From: Thermogemmatispora tikiterensis
Lineage (GTDB): Bacteria > Chloroflexota > Ktedonobacteria > Ktedonobacterales > Ktedonobacteraceae
Assembly (NCBI RefSeq): GCF_003268475.1
Contig: NZ_MCIF01000002.1
Span: 4,966,100-5,030,099 of the forward strand
Length of the DNA stretch: 64,000 nt
Direction: 5' to 3'
In this document: positions 34,473-43,397 of the stretch, in pieces
Layout of the letters: each line of letters starts with the position of its first letter
Numbering within the stretch: the stretch's first letter is position 1
Position numbers and translations under genes: made by a program
Notes under the pieces: generated by a model
Database searches by the model: none
What the model was told of the DNA's origin: nothing
The model's input: only the letters and a program-made list of their open reading frames with translations

Positions 34473-36023
34473 TTAGCTGACTGCTGCCGTCTCGGCGGTG
34501 CCAGCGGCGGGCTGCTGGCGCAGATGGGGCAGGTTCAGCAGGAGGTAGAGCAGGCCGCTGACAACGGCCCCAATGATGCCACTCAGGTCCATGCCGCCTA
34601 GCAGGTGGGCGAATGGCCCCTGCCAGGGCTGGCTTAGCCAGGGCAGGGTGGCCGAGCCGATGAAGGGGATGGTAGCGGCGAAGCCCACCAGCCAGGAGAG
34701 AACGGCTCGCCAGGCCACACCGCCGCGATACCAGTAGCGCCCGGCTCGCCCGCGCGTCAGCTCTTCGGCAGCGTAGCGCCCGCGGCGCAGCAAGAAGAAA
34801 TCGATCAGGAGCACAGCGGCCCAGGCCGGCACCCACAGGTAGGTCAGCAGCAGGAAGTCGATGTAGACATTGAGGAAGCGATTGACCAGCTCGCTGTAGG
34901 TCTGGGCCTCGCTGAAGCTGAAATGAGAGAAGAGGCCGATCCAGAAGACACCCAGCGCTCCGACGATGCCGCAGAGGAGAGCCGACCACCAGCGCCGCAG
35001 GGGGATGTCCATCGCCAGGGCGACCAGGCCGGCGGTGTAGACGTCGAAGTAGTTGGCCCAGATTTCGCCCAGGACCACGAAGAGCAGAAAGGGGACCAGC
35101 AGCCAGCGCGGCGCAGCCCCGGTGATGACGCTTAAGAGATCGGGATTGGCCGGGTTGATGGTGGCCAGGGCGACGCCCAGGATGCCCAGGAGGGCCGTGG
35201 GCAGACCGATGCCCAGGCCGGCCCACCAGGCGATAGGCCCGGGACGCGTGCGCGAGGGCAGGTAGCGCGAGTAGTCGGAGGCAAAGGGTATCCAGGAGGC
35301 GATGAGGGCGTAGATGAAGCCGCCGCCGGTGACGATGGCCGCCAGGCGCGCCGGCCCGTGAACTGTGGTCGGCAGGCTCCAGTTGATGCGCGGGAAGAGG
35401 ACAATGAAGAGTAAGAGGCAGAAGGCCATGAAGACGATGGCCCCGTACTTTTCGAAGACGTGGACGGTCTGGTGCCCGTAGACGGCGACGATCACGGAGG
35501 CGATGAGGACGAGGCCGATGGCGATGAGGGCGGTCTGCGGCGTTCTGGGGATGCCGATCAGGCTGGCGAGCTGCACGAGGGCCCAGCCGCCGATGACGCA
35601 GTCGACGGCGAACCAGCCGACGGCCATCAGCCAGGTGAGGAAGGCGCCCACGTAGGCACCACGGTGCCCGAAGACGGCGCGGGCAAAGACCATTTGCGGG
35701 GTGCCGGTGCGGGCGCCGGTGGCACTGGTCAGGCCGTGCAGGACGGCGGCCAGGGCAGAGCCGATGATGATGGCGATGGCGCTATCGAGCAGGCCAAGCT
35801 GTCCCTGGCTCAGGCCCAGGACGAGCGGGGCACCGATGGCCAGGGCGCCGGTGAGGAGCGATAGATAATTGGCCATTGCTCCGGCCCAGACAAGCGTCAG
35901 CTCGCGGGCGCTGCCGTGGCGGTCGGCTTCGGGGATCGGCTCCATGCCGTGGCGCTCGACTTTGAGAAAATCATCGGCTTCTACGCCTCTTACCTGCAGA
36001 ATGCTGCTGTCCGGCTGTTCCAT
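34473..36023 (-). CDS. cytX: NCS1 permease, CytX-like hydroxymethylpyrimidine transporter
   Basis: The 516-residue protein (ATG 36023, AGAAGGAG upstream) has about twelve membrane helices of the nucleobase:cation symporter-1 family. Its N-terminal GMEPIPEADRHGSARELTLVWAG leads into the first helix, with ATGARTGTPQMVFARAVFG, FEKYGAIVF and WIPFASDYSRYLP as further NCS1 motifs. The substrate is inferred from regulation: a TPP riboswitch sits in the leader, and the NCS1 members under TPP control are the CytX group, predicted to import the thiamine pyrimidine (HMP) or a precursor. No thiamine biosynthesis gene is in the window. Confidence 0.8.
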   Translation of the reverse strand: MEQPDSSILQVRGVEADDFLKVERHGMEPIPEADRHGSARELTLVWAGAMANYLSLLTGALAIGAPLVLGLSQGQLGLLDSAIAIIIGSALAAVLHGLTSATGARTGTPQMVFARAVFGHRGAYVGAFLTWLMAVGWFAVDCVIGGWALVQLASLIGIPRTPQTALIAIGLVLIASVIVAVYGHQTVHVFEKYGAIVFMAFCLLLFIVLFPRINWSLPTTVHGPARLAAIVTGGGFIYALIASWIPFASDYSRYLPSRTRPGPIAWWAGLGIGLPTALLGILGVALATINPANPDLLSVITGAAPRWLLVPFLLFVVLGEIWANYFDVYTAGLVALAMDIPLRRWWSALLCGIVGALGVFWIGLFSHFSFSEAQTYSELVNRFLNVYIDFLLLTYLWVPAWAAVLLIDFFLLRRGRYAAEELTRGRAGRYWYRGGVAWRAVLSWLVGFAATIPFIGSATLPWLSQPWQGPFAHLLGGMDLSGIIGAVVSGLLYLLLNLPHLRQQPAAGTAETAAVS

Positions 36024-36199
36024 GCTGTTCGCTCCTTCTCTGGATGTGGCTGACGTGGGCTGGCACGGGAGGCCGGAAGGCAAGGGCCGGGCCGGCTTGG
36101 GTGAGTGGACTTGAGGCGCCTCCAGCTGCCCTGGTCAGTGGTCAAGGCCCTGGGACCGAGACCTACGCAGGGAGCGGTCGCGGCTCGTCTCACGACAAC

Positions 36200-36230
36200 G
36201 GGGTGCTGGCCAAGAGAGCGCCAGCACCCC
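36200..36230 (-). terminator. Expression-platform hairpin downstream of the TPP riboswitch
   Basis: GGGGTGCTGGC (36200-36210) and GCCAGCACCCC (36220-36230) form a perfect stem of 11 bp. It is 46 bases downstream of the aptamer on the minus strand and upstream of the permease gene. No clear U run follows, so premature termination is likely but not certain. Confidence 0.6.
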
Positions 36231-36275
36231 GGGGATGGCTCTGCTGCTTCGATGCTGCCTGGCGGCAAGAAGCAC

Positions 36276-36376
<101 letters not shown>

Positions 36377-36430
36377 AGCTCCCGTGACTGCCTGTTTTCT
36401 TCTCTACCTGCAACGGTGTTGCTAGATACC

Positions 36431-36693
36431 TGTATAGCAGATTGCTGCAACCACGTCAAGGAATAGTGGCGCGATTCTCGCCTCCACTTCATCAGAGAGT
36501 GCCCCACATAGCGCTTTGCCGGGCGTGAGAGAAGGGAAGTACTGCGGGGAATGGACCATTGTGGCCATACTCGCAGTGCCTCCGGCCTCGGCTGGGCGTC
36601 AGAGCAGCGAGTATGGCCACTGATGAGGGGCTGACCTGCTGCTCAGCGCTCCTGGCAACCTGGCGTAGTGCCTGGAGATGCTATACTGCCTGT
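36431..36693. other. Spacer between riboswitch unit and CRISPR array, with inverted repeat
   Basis: GTGGCCATACTCGC (36561-36574) and GCGAGTATGGCCAC (36607-36620) are perfect 14-base inverted repeats enclosing 32 bases. They lie 74 bases beyond the trailer-end repeat of the CRISPR array, in a position where a transcription terminator for the array would be expected. No gene is seen. Confidence 0.5.
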
Positions 36694-37601
36694 CTTTCAG
36701 TATCCTCAAGCGGATCGACCCCCCTGCCACCTTCAACTCTCCAGAGCAGCCCAGCGCCAAAAGACAACTTTCAGTATCCTCAAGCGGATCGACCCCCCTG
36801 CCACGGTCAGCCAGGTCAGCCAGGCTCATCTAGTGGTGACTTTCAGTATCCTCAAGCGGATCGACCCCCTGCCACTGACATTTTGCGCAGTAGCGCGATA
36901 GATATACAGCCTTTCAGTATCCTCAAGCGGATCGACCCCCCTGCCACAAAACGGATCGGCTCAGCCAGTGCTTCTCGCTTCACTTTCAGTATCCTCAAGC
37001 GGATCGACCCCCCTGCCACAGCCGCTCCCATTGGAGGCCGGGGACTCTGCAGAACCTTTCAGTATCCTCAAGCGGATCGACCCCCCTGCCACCTGTAACA
37101 CCAACCGCCCACACAACCCGCTCACTCCATCCCTTTCAGTATCCTCAAGCGGATCGACCCCCCTGCCACCTGGCTGTGTAGTAGTCGCGGTCGGCTTCCT
37201 TTCAGTATCCCCAAGCGGATCGACCCCCCTGCCACCGAATGTCCCCGGCTCAGCCAGATCCGTCCCGTCCTTTCAGTATCCCCAAGCGGATCGACCCCCC
37301 TGCCACTGGGGTTCGCTGCGATGGGCATCAAGGCCCTTGGCGCTTTCAGTATCCCCAAGCGGATCGACCCCCCTGCCACGGTGAATGCATCAGACGGCCC
37401 CGGAGCCTGGAACATGCTTTCAGTATCCCCAAGCGGATCGACCCCCCTGCCACCTAGAGAACTTCTTACTTGACTGTCGCCGTTTTGCACTTTCAGTATC
37501 CCCAAGCGGATCGACCCCCCTGCCACATGATATATATCTCTATCTCAAAAGTGGGAGTAGGGTACTTTCAGTATCCCCAAGCGGATCGACCCCCCTGCCA
37601 C
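36694..37601 (-). CRISPR. CRISPR array, 13 repeats and 12 spacers, leader at the high-coordinate end
   Basis: Repeats of 37 bases start at 36694, 36768, 36840 (36 bases, one C short), 36911, 36983, 37056, 37133, 37199, 37270, 37343, 37417, 37490 and 37565. In crRNA sense each starts GTGGCAGGGGGGTCG and ends GGATACTGAAAG, so an eight-base ACTGAAAG handle is likely. Spacers are 29-40 bases, mostly 35-37. The six leader-proximal repeats have GCTTGG in the small ATCC/GGAT hairpin loop; the seven distal ones have GCTTGA. No cas gene lies in the window, so effector and type are unknown; repeat length and ending suit Cas6-processed type I or III systems. Confidence 0.95.
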
Positions 37602-37693
37602 CGCAGCCAGCGAAGCAGGGTCGGAGATACTTCTCACATATCTTATAACGAACGAGGCCCCATTTTTGGCATCTGAGAGCCTCGTTATTTCCC
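37602..37693 (-). promoter_or_regulatory. CRISPR leader (array-proximal part)
   Basis: Immediately upstream of the first repeat in crRNA sense. It ends GCTTCGCTGGCTGCG directly before GTGGCAGG. A second copy with about four differences in 90 bases lies at 43305-43397 in the opposite orientation, which shows how far conserved leader sequence extends. Confidence 0.7.
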
Positions 37694-37726
37694 TCCTCCA
37701 GCCACCAACATCTATCGTATCACGAC

Positions 37727-37777
37727 CTTTCTCGAAACTCGTTTTTTGCAAGCCGCAAGGGGCGAGTTTCGAGAAAG
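37727..37777. repeat. 15-bp inverted repeat upstream of the CRISPR leader
   Basis: CTTTCTCGAAACTCG (37727-37741) and CGAGTTTCGAGAAAG (37763-37777) are exact complements around a 21-base loop that contains a smaller TTGC/GCAA hairpin. Confidence 0.6.
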
Positions 37778-37826
37778 CAACAACAGATTTCTCATCATAA
37801 AAGCAGCAGAAGATGTGCGATTCTGA

Positions 37827-37857
37827 CCTAATGCGGTCAGATTCTGACCGCATTAGG
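37827..37857. repeat. 31-base palindrome upstream of the CRISPR leader
   Basis: CCTAATGCGGTCAGA (37827-37841), one central T, then the exact complement TCTGACCGCATTAGG (37843-37857). It resembles a high-affinity operator or a replication/recombination site. Confidence 0.6.
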
Positions 37858-38321
37858 GTGGTACTCTCGGAGAGTTTCGAATCGGCCTCTCAAATGGGCC
37901 ATTTTTTGGCCAGGCTCCCTTTCCTCCCTCTATCTCTCCCAAAAACAAAAAGCGCGCAGGCCAGGTCCTACCCGCGCTTACCCCCACCCTGGGAGCAAGG
38001 AGCCACAAGATGAGGAGGCAAGGAAAGCCATATTCGCGGTCTGTCGGACCGTGCTGCGCGTGGCCCTCAGCCGCGCCGGCTACCAGGTCCAAACGTGCAG
38101 CGACGGCCTCAGCGTCTGGGCGGCCTGCTGTGAGTCGGCAGAGAAACAAAAAGGCAGACGCTGGCTGCCCTGGCCAGAGCCTGTCGGAGGGAGCTCCTCA
38201 GCACCGTGGCCCCTCCGCATCAGCCAGAGGCTGGACCCCGATGGCCAGCGCCTCCCGCTAACACTCTCTCAAAAGGAGCAGCCGCTCAGCCAGGCCCCAG
38301 AGGGAACGGGTTTAGCCCTGA
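37858..38321. other. Debris region with a fragment of the response-regulator gene
   Basis: There is no intact gene. 38037-38114 is an exact copy of part of the response-regulator gene at 40186-40263, with the reading frame cut on both sides. Sequence after 38114 is unrelated to that gene, and I recognise nothing in it. Confidence 0.5.
38037..38114 (+). repeat. 78-base exact duplicate of response-regulator sequence
   Basis: Identical, base for base, to 40186-40263. It encodes VCRTVLRVALSRAGYQVQTC and a few further residues of a receiver domain. Perfect identity implies a recent duplication or gene conversion. Confidence 0.85.
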
Positions 38322-38606
38322 TCAGGCGTCTGCTCTGGCACAGGTATGGCCAGCAAAGCGCCGCCGCACTGCTAATAGCTCTTCAGCAACCAGATGCCCG
38401 TCGACCAGGGTCAGCGACTGCAGCACCTGCCGACAGGAAGCACAGCGAGCCGTCAGCCGGTCTACGGCAGGCTCGCGTTCCAAAAGCACATAGGCATCTG
38501 GTTCGCTGCCGCCGGTCAGCCAGCGAACGACATCCGGCCCTTCCGTTCGGAGGCGCCAGGCATTGGCTTCAAGAACGTGATGAATCTTCTCTTCGGCGGG
38601 TGACAT
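38322..38606 (-). CDS. Small hypothetical protein
   Basis: The product has 94 residues from an ATG behind GAGGGGGGAATCT. It has amphipathic segments (EKIHHVLEANAWRLRTEG, DVVRWLTGGSEPDAYVLLER) and a single CASC pair, with a second C near the end (GHTC). It is encoded behind the HTH-TPR regulator on the same strand. I recognise no family. A frame on the other strand overlaps it but lacks a start site. Confidence 0.5.
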   Translation of the reverse strand: MSPAEEKIHHVLEANAWRLRTEGPDVVRWLTGGSEPDAYVLLEREPAVDRLTARCASCRQVLQSLTLVDGHLVAEELLAVRRRFAGHTCARADA

Positions 38607-38688
38607 AGATTCCCCCCTCATCCCATATACCCCTCAGAAAGCCCAACGGCAGCAAGATCCTGGTTGGGCCCGTCAAGACTGCGTGCTC

Positions 38689-39918
38689 TCAAACAGGGCG
38701 GCTGAGTAACTGCTCTAAATCGCGCAGAGCATGCAGTGGCGCCTTTCCCTGACACTGCTGATACAAGCGCTTGATACGCTCCTCCTTGGTAGGCAGGTTG
38801 AGCGCGCGGGCGATGCGCAGGGCGTCTGTGAGAACGTAACAGCAGCTTTCCAGGTCCCCCTGAGCAGAGTAAGTATCAGCCTCTGCCAGCAGCAAATTCA
38901 ACTGCCAGCGTGTCATACCTGGTTGCAGATGTTTGCGCGCCACACCGAGAGCTGCCAGTGCCTCATCGTGCCGACCAAACAGCGTGAGGGCCTGGGCCTT
39001 CTCGATGGCGATGCTGGTCAGATCTGTTCTCACGAAGCTGCCGTCTGGGGTCAGGTTCCCTTTGCGTGCAATGCGGGCAGCCTCCTCGAAGTAGCGCAGG
39101 CTCTGCTGTTGCCGGCCCCGATCTGCTCCGGCGACATAGCTGAGAGCCTCCCCAGCCATCTGGAGGCACTTGCCTTTGAGGGGGTCACGCGCGAGGTCGG
39201 CATACGGTAAGGCGGCAGCAGCGTCCTGCCAGGCAGACTCGTAGCGTTGCAGTCCTATGTAGACCCGAGCACGCCGTAGATACGCTGCCGCCAGCAATTC
39301 AGGATGGTTGAGCCGATTGGCAATCTCGACAGCCTGGGTAGCCCACTCTAGAGCCTGGGCCCGGTCCTGGCGGTCACGAGCCACGACCGATGCAAGCTGA
39401 TAGAAGCGGCAGCGGAGTGCATCGTATTGATCCCGCTTGAGGCCGCTGGCGTGGGCAAAGTCGCTGTTGAGCTGTCCGAGTGCCTGCTGAATGCTCTGGG
39501 CGGCCTTCTGGATGCTGCTGGTGTAGTAGAGTTCCCAGGAGAGAGCCAGCAGGCTTTCGTAGGACTGCATCATCTGACCGCTGGCCAGTGACTCGATCCC
39601 CACGGAAGAAGAGGCCAGTTTGAGGGTTCCATCGCCGCTGGCGAGCGTGACGGAAGACAGGCCAAGCAGAACGGGCGGGATCTGGAGCACTTTGGCCAGC
39701 AGGATGCGGCGAGAAAGCAGCTCTGGCATTGTCTTATTCTTCGGACTCTTAAGCATGGTGACGTATCTCTCTGTGCACTGTAATCGGCGTGCTAATTCCT
39801 CTTTCGAGAGTCCGCTGAGCGCGAAATAATAGGCAATGACTTCCCCCGTACAGGGCAGATTATTCTCCCCTGGACTAAATCGCCCATACACATACCACCA
39901 GTAGTATGGTTGTTCCAT
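38689..39918 (-). CDS. HTH-type regulator with TPR domain
   Basis: From ATG 39918 the protein has 409 residues. Residues 20-70 form an XRE-like helix-turn-helix (ALSGLSKEELARRLQCTERYVTMLKS). The rest is TPR-like: ALEWATQAVEIANRLNHPELLAAAYLRRARVYIGLQRYESAW, ESLRYFEEAARIARKGN and CCYVLTDALRIARALNLPTKEERIKRLYQ. This plan, a DNA-binding head and a peptide- or protein-sensing TPR body, is common in Ktedonobacteria and in Rgg/PlcR-like regulators. No ideal ribosome site is seen. It is divergent from the response-regulator gene. Confidence 0.75.
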   Translation of the reverse strand: MEQPYYWWYVYGRFSPGENNLPCTGEVIAYYFALSGLSKEELARRLQCTERYVTMLKSPKNKTMPELLSRRILLAKVLQIPPVLLGLSSVTLASGDGTLKLASSSVGIESLASGQMMQSYESLLALSWELYYTSSIQKAAQSIQQALGQLNSDFAHASGLKRDQYDALRCRFYQLASVVARDRQDRAQALEWATQAVEIANRLNHPELLAAAYLRRARVYIGLQRYESAWQDAAAALPYADLARDPLKGKCLQMAGEALSYVAGADRGRQQQSLRYFEEAARIARKGNLTPDGSFVRTDLTSIAIEKAQALTLFGRHDEALAALGVARKHLQPGMTRWQLNLLLAEADTYSAQGDLESCCYVLTDALRIARALNLPTKEERIKRLYQQCQGKAPLHALRDLEQLLSRPV

Positions 39919-40145
39919 ACAACTCGCCTGTCTTCCAGATAGAAGCACCTCCTGAGCACAGTATAGCTACTCCGGGCAACAATTTCAATCATGCAATGAG
40001 GTAAGAAGGAAAGGAATTTTCCTTTTTGGGCAGGCACCGATTTACTCCTCACTTAGATTGCACTATGTTAGATGTAGCACTGTAAAGAAATGCAATCAAA
40101 TATAGTACGCTTGCTTAGCGATAAGTGGAAGGAGGCGTGGACATC

Positions 40146-40637
40146 ATGCGCCCAGGACCCACCATTCTCGTAGTTGACGATTCGCCGGTCTGTCGGACCG
40201 TGCTGCGCGTGGCCCTCAGCCGCGCCGGCTACCAGGTCCAAACGTGCAGCGACGGCCTCAGCGCCCTCTCGACGCTGGCCAGCCCCGGAGCACCCCCGCC
40301 CGATCTGCTCCTGCTCGACTGGCTCCTGCCCCACCTCTCCGGTTTGCAATTGACCTGGCTCCTGCGCCACCAGACCCGCTATCCCCAGTTGTCTCGCCTG
40401 CCCATTCTGATGCTGAGCTGCCGTCACAGCACCCTCGACCGCCTTAAGGCCCGCCTGGCCGGCGCCTCCGCCTTCCTCCCCAAGCCCTTCACCATCGCCG
40501 ACCTGCTCGCCACCGTCCAGCACCTTCTCACCCTCGCCCCTTCTCACCTGCCTCCCTCGTCGGTCCCCCCTTCCGCTCCACCTCTCCCCCCGGCTCCCTG
40601 GCCACTTTCCCCACCCTCGTTCTTCCCTTCATCATAG
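40146..40637 (+). CDS. Response regulator receiver protein
   Basis: The product has 163 residues from ATG 40146 (AAGGAGG about 12 bases upstream). It has the full receiver fold: acidic pair TILVVDDSPVCRTVLR, phospho-acceptor Asp in LLLLDWLLPHLSGLQ, Ser/Cys at the switch position in ILMLSCRH, and Lys in FLPKPFTIADL. There is no output domain, only a Pro/Ser-rich tail. The neighbouring LuxR-type HTH protein could be its output partner. A 78-base piece of this gene is duplicated exactly at 38037-38114. No histidine kinase lies nearby. Confidence 0.85.
   Translation: MRPGPTILVVDDSPVCRTVLRVALSRAGYQVQTCSDGLSALSTLASPGAPPPDLLLLDWLLPHLSGLQLTWLLRHQTRYPQLSRLPILMLSCRHSTLDRLKARLAGASAFLPKPFTIADLLATVQHLLTLAPSHLPPSSVPPSAPPLPPAPWPLSPPSFFPSS
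40186..40263 (+). repeat. Source copy of the 78-base duplication
   Basis: Internal part of the response-regulator gene, identical to 38037-38114. Here it is in an intact gene, so this is the likely donor. Confidence 0.85.
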
Positions 40638-40713
40638 ACAGCTTGCTTGATCATCCCGACAAGATGATGTTCATTACTACCTGTATTCACTCGCTGAAGG
40701 AGGAAGACACCTT

Positions 40714-41088
40714 ATGGCTCTTATCTGCCGACCCAGGGCCGACGACCAGCAGCGACGACCTCTAACCATGCGCCAGTGGCAGATCGTCCTCTTGCTGCGC
40801 CGCGGTCTCTCCCGCCAGGCCGTTGCCGCTCACCTGGGCCTCGCACCTCACACCGTCGCCGTTCACCTCTCCCTGCTGCGCCAGCGTCTCTGCCTCTCCC
40901 GCCACTGCGACCCATTGGCGCATGTCCCCTGGGAGCAGTGCCCGCCCGATCTACTCGCCTGGTGCCAGAACGAGCCAGGCCGTCTGGGCCGGCAGGCCCA
41001 GGCAGATTGCTCAACCGGAGAGGAGGTATCAAGCACAAAGGAGGAAACCGAACATGAAGATCCGCCAGCGCTCAACGCCCGGCCTTGA
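40714..41088 (+). CDS. LuxR-type helix-turn-helix protein
   Basis: The protein has 124 residues, with the HTH at 18-60: LTMRQWQIVLLLRRGLSRQAVAAHLGLAPHTVAVHLSLLRQRL, matching the LuxR/FixJ pattern (recognition helix with T-V). It lacks a receiver domain and follows a stand-alone receiver gene by 76 bases, so the pair may be a split response regulator. AAGGAGGAAG precedes the ATG. Its 3' end overlaps the next gene by 35 bases in another frame. Confidence 0.75.
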   Translation: MALICRPRADDQQRRPLTMRQWQIVLLLRRGLSRQAVAAHLGLAPHTVAVHLSLLRQRLCLSRHCDPLAHVPWEQCPPDLLAWCQNEPGRLGRQAQADCSTGEEVSSTKEETEHEDPPALNARP

Positions 41089-41518
41089 GCTGGTGCGGCG
41101 CATACAGGAGCAGGGGCCGACACTGACGCCCACCTCCGCCAGACAGGGCGAGTCGCCGGCAACCTGGCGGCATCTGGAGGAGGCGGTCGCGACCCTGGGT
41201 CAGAGCGAGGAGCAGGCCGAGGCAATGGAGCATGTACGCGAGGTCTGGCAGGCCATCGCGGCGGCGCGGACCCATCTGGCAGGACTGCCGCCGGCGCGGG
41301 CCTGGCAGATCCTCCTCTGGCCCTTCCGCCGCGAGCTGGCCGCTCTGGCTCTGGCAGCCTCACCGGATGAAGCTGCTGAAGATGAGGCGCCGGCCTTCGC
41401 TCTGCTGCAGACCACAGACGGCCCACCCGATGCCCGTACCTCGCGCGAGGAGGAGGCCATGCCAGACCAGGACCCCAGGACGCGCCGTCTCGGTGGCTTG
41501 CCTCGTCTCATTGAGTGA
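41054..41518 (+). CDS. Hypothetical protein overlapping the LuxR-type gene
   Basis: The protein has 154 residues and starts at ATG 41054 with AAAGGAGGAAACCGAAC upstream. It is helical and charged (WRHLEEAVATLGQSEEQAEAMEHVREVWQAIAAARTHL) with a Trp-rich middle (ARAWQILLWPFRRELAALALAA) and an acidic disordered end. I recognise no family. The overlap with the LuxR-type gene suggests cotranslation and a shared regulatory role. Confidence 0.55.
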   Translation: MKIRQRSTPGLELVRRIQEQGPTLTPTSARQGESPATWRHLEEAVATLGQSEEQAEAMEHVREVWQAIAAARTHLAGLPPARAWQILLWPFRRELAALALAASPDEAAEDEAPAFALLQTTDGPPDARTSREEEAMPDQDPRTRRLGGLPRLIE

Positions 41519-41597
41519 CGTTGAGCTGAGGCGGGCTGGCGTCCCAGTCTGGCTAGCTAGCCAGGTGACTGGTTGGCTGACTGTTCTGCTGGGTAGA

Positions 41598-43310
41598 CTA
41601 TTCGCTCTCGAAGCCGAAGTCTGAGAATTTGAGCGTGCGACAGTTCTCCTCGACGATCTGGCGCTTGTGGGACGGGAAGCCGTCGGGGAAGGTCGCCTGT
41701 ATCTCCAGGGTCACCTCGACTCTGGCTCCGGGCAGGCTCAGCAGATGCTGGATGACCTCCGTGGCGATGGTGCTGGCGCCGCTGGAGAGATGCCGGGGAT
41801 CAAGCGAGACGGCCCCGTGGAAGCGTTGCGCTTCTGGTTCGGGGGCCGGCGACGCTGCGCCGCCGACGGTTGTGGGGGTGTAGGTCGTGCTCCCGGGCAG
41901 GCTCTGCTCGCGGACTGCGGGAGAGGCCTGAACCACCGAGGGCGTACCGCCAGCGGTCGCGGGCGCGCTCAGCGTACTGGCCGCCGTCTGGGCCAGGCGC
42001 GCGCGCTCGGCTTCGGCTCTGGCCCGCGCCTCGGCCTCTAGCTGGGCGGCGGCCACCTCCGCCTTGACCAGCAGGCCGGAAGGCTGCACCTGCTCCTTGC
42101 TCATGGGCTGACCGGCGCGCAGCCCCAGGTAGCGCTCACGGCTCTCATCCCAGCTATCGGCATAGGCAAAGCTCTCGTCGCGCCACTGTACCAGGGCCAC
42201 GCCCTCTGCGATGGCCTGCCGCAGGACCTCGGGACTCTTGAGGCGCTTCAGGTAGAGATAGCGCCCGTAGAAGTCCAGCAGCTCCCTGACGCTGACGTGG
42301 TTGCCGCGCCAGAGCGGAATGCTGTCCAGTTCTCGGCGCAGCCAGGTCGGGGCGTAGCGCTCGACAAGCTGCTCGCTGTCGCGCAGGGTGGCGCTCACGG
42401 TCTGGGCGATCTGCTTCGGCTCCTGCCCGGTCATCTTCAGCTGACGCTCATCCAGGTGGATGCTGCCACTATCGCGGGCGTTGCTCTGTTCGGGGGTGAG
42501 CAGCCAGCAGTAGCTTTCGGGAATGCGCAGGTTAACCGTCCGATTGGCCTCCTGCTGCTTGCCCTGAGCCTGGTTGAGCTGGGCGAGGTCCAGGTTGAGG
42601 CTCTCGCTATCGTCGCAAATGCCTTTCCAGGCCAGGAACTCGCGAATGCCCTCCTTGAGGTCGTCGATACGGTGGCGATCGGCGGCCAGGAAGACCAGCG
42701 TGTTGCAATACTGGCGGCGCCCGTTGCCGTGCTCCTGCAGCAGGCGGTAAGCCTCTTGATAGGCTCTGCTCTGGGAATCTTTGGCGCCGTGGGTGCAATT
42801 TGGTCCCAGGATGACCAGGGCGACGCCGTTGTTCTCGTCGGGGACATTGGCGCTGCTGGTGGGGAAGACGTGGATACGGGCGAAGGCGCCGCGCTGCTTG
42901 GGACTGTTGAGCGCTCCAAGGCGCTGCTCAAGCTCCTGGGTGATCTCATAGTCCTGCACCTGGCGGGCGCGATCGTGGGCCAGACGCGTGATACTGACGC
43001 GCGTGTCGTACCAGTAGCGCTGGCCATCGTACCAGAGGTGGGTTGAGCGGTTGGAGAGGTGGCCCAGGGCGTCGCTGAAGGCCGGGATATTTTCGCCGGG
43101 CATGACGCAGCCAAGCTTGATTTCGCTGACCGTCAGGCCGCGGTTGGGGCTGTGGACAGTAGGCGCGGTGCCCAGGTAGAGGGTGCGCGCCACGCGTCGG
43201 CTGGCGCCCAGGTGGCCCAGGTTGGGATACTCGCCGTCGAGGCGCAGTGGCAGCGAGCCGGGGCCGTCGACATCGTTGGCGATCACTGGACGCCAGTTAT
43301 CTTCAGGGAA
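41598..43310 (-). pseudogene. 5'-truncated DUF499 anti-phage ATPase gene
   Basis: The frame encodes the C-terminal half of a DUF499 protein. It runs from FPEDNWRPVIANDVDGPGSLPLRLDGE through ASRRVARTLYLGTAP, IKLGCVMPGENIPAFSDALGHL and YDGQRYWYDTRVS, to a coiled-coil stretch AAQLEAEARARAEAERARL and a C-terminal beta-rich domain. Complete proteins of this family are about 1000 residues or more, with an N-terminal HEPN-like and AAA ATPase part including the P-loop, which is absent here. Homology ends within a few bases of the point (43305) where a copy of the CRISPR leader begins. DUF499 proteins belong to anti-phage gene sets with DUF1156 methylases, which are not present. The fragment has no start site of its own. 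Confidence 0.75.
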
Positions 43311-43397
43311 ACAACGAGGCTCTCAGATGCCAAAAATGGGGCCTCGTTCGTTATAAGATAAGAGAGAAGTATCCCCGACCCTGCTTCGCTGGCTGCG
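43305..43397 (+). repeat. Second, inverted copy of the CRISPR leader
   Basis: From GGGAAACAACGAGGCTC to GCTTCGCTGGCTGCG it matches the leader at 37602-37693 (reverse strand) with about four substitutions. It abuts the broken end of the DUF499 gene on one side and a degenerate repeat on the other. Confidence 0.85.

Noticed and set aside
36559..37676. Several open frames across the CRISPR array on both strands
   Set aside because: They are translations of the repeat itself (FQYPQADRPPCH and similar) and have no coding value.
38051..38608. Long plus-strand frame starting with receiver-domain sequence
   Set aside because: Only the first 22 codons are the 78-base duplicate; the rest has no start, no motif and runs antisense to a better-supported small gene.
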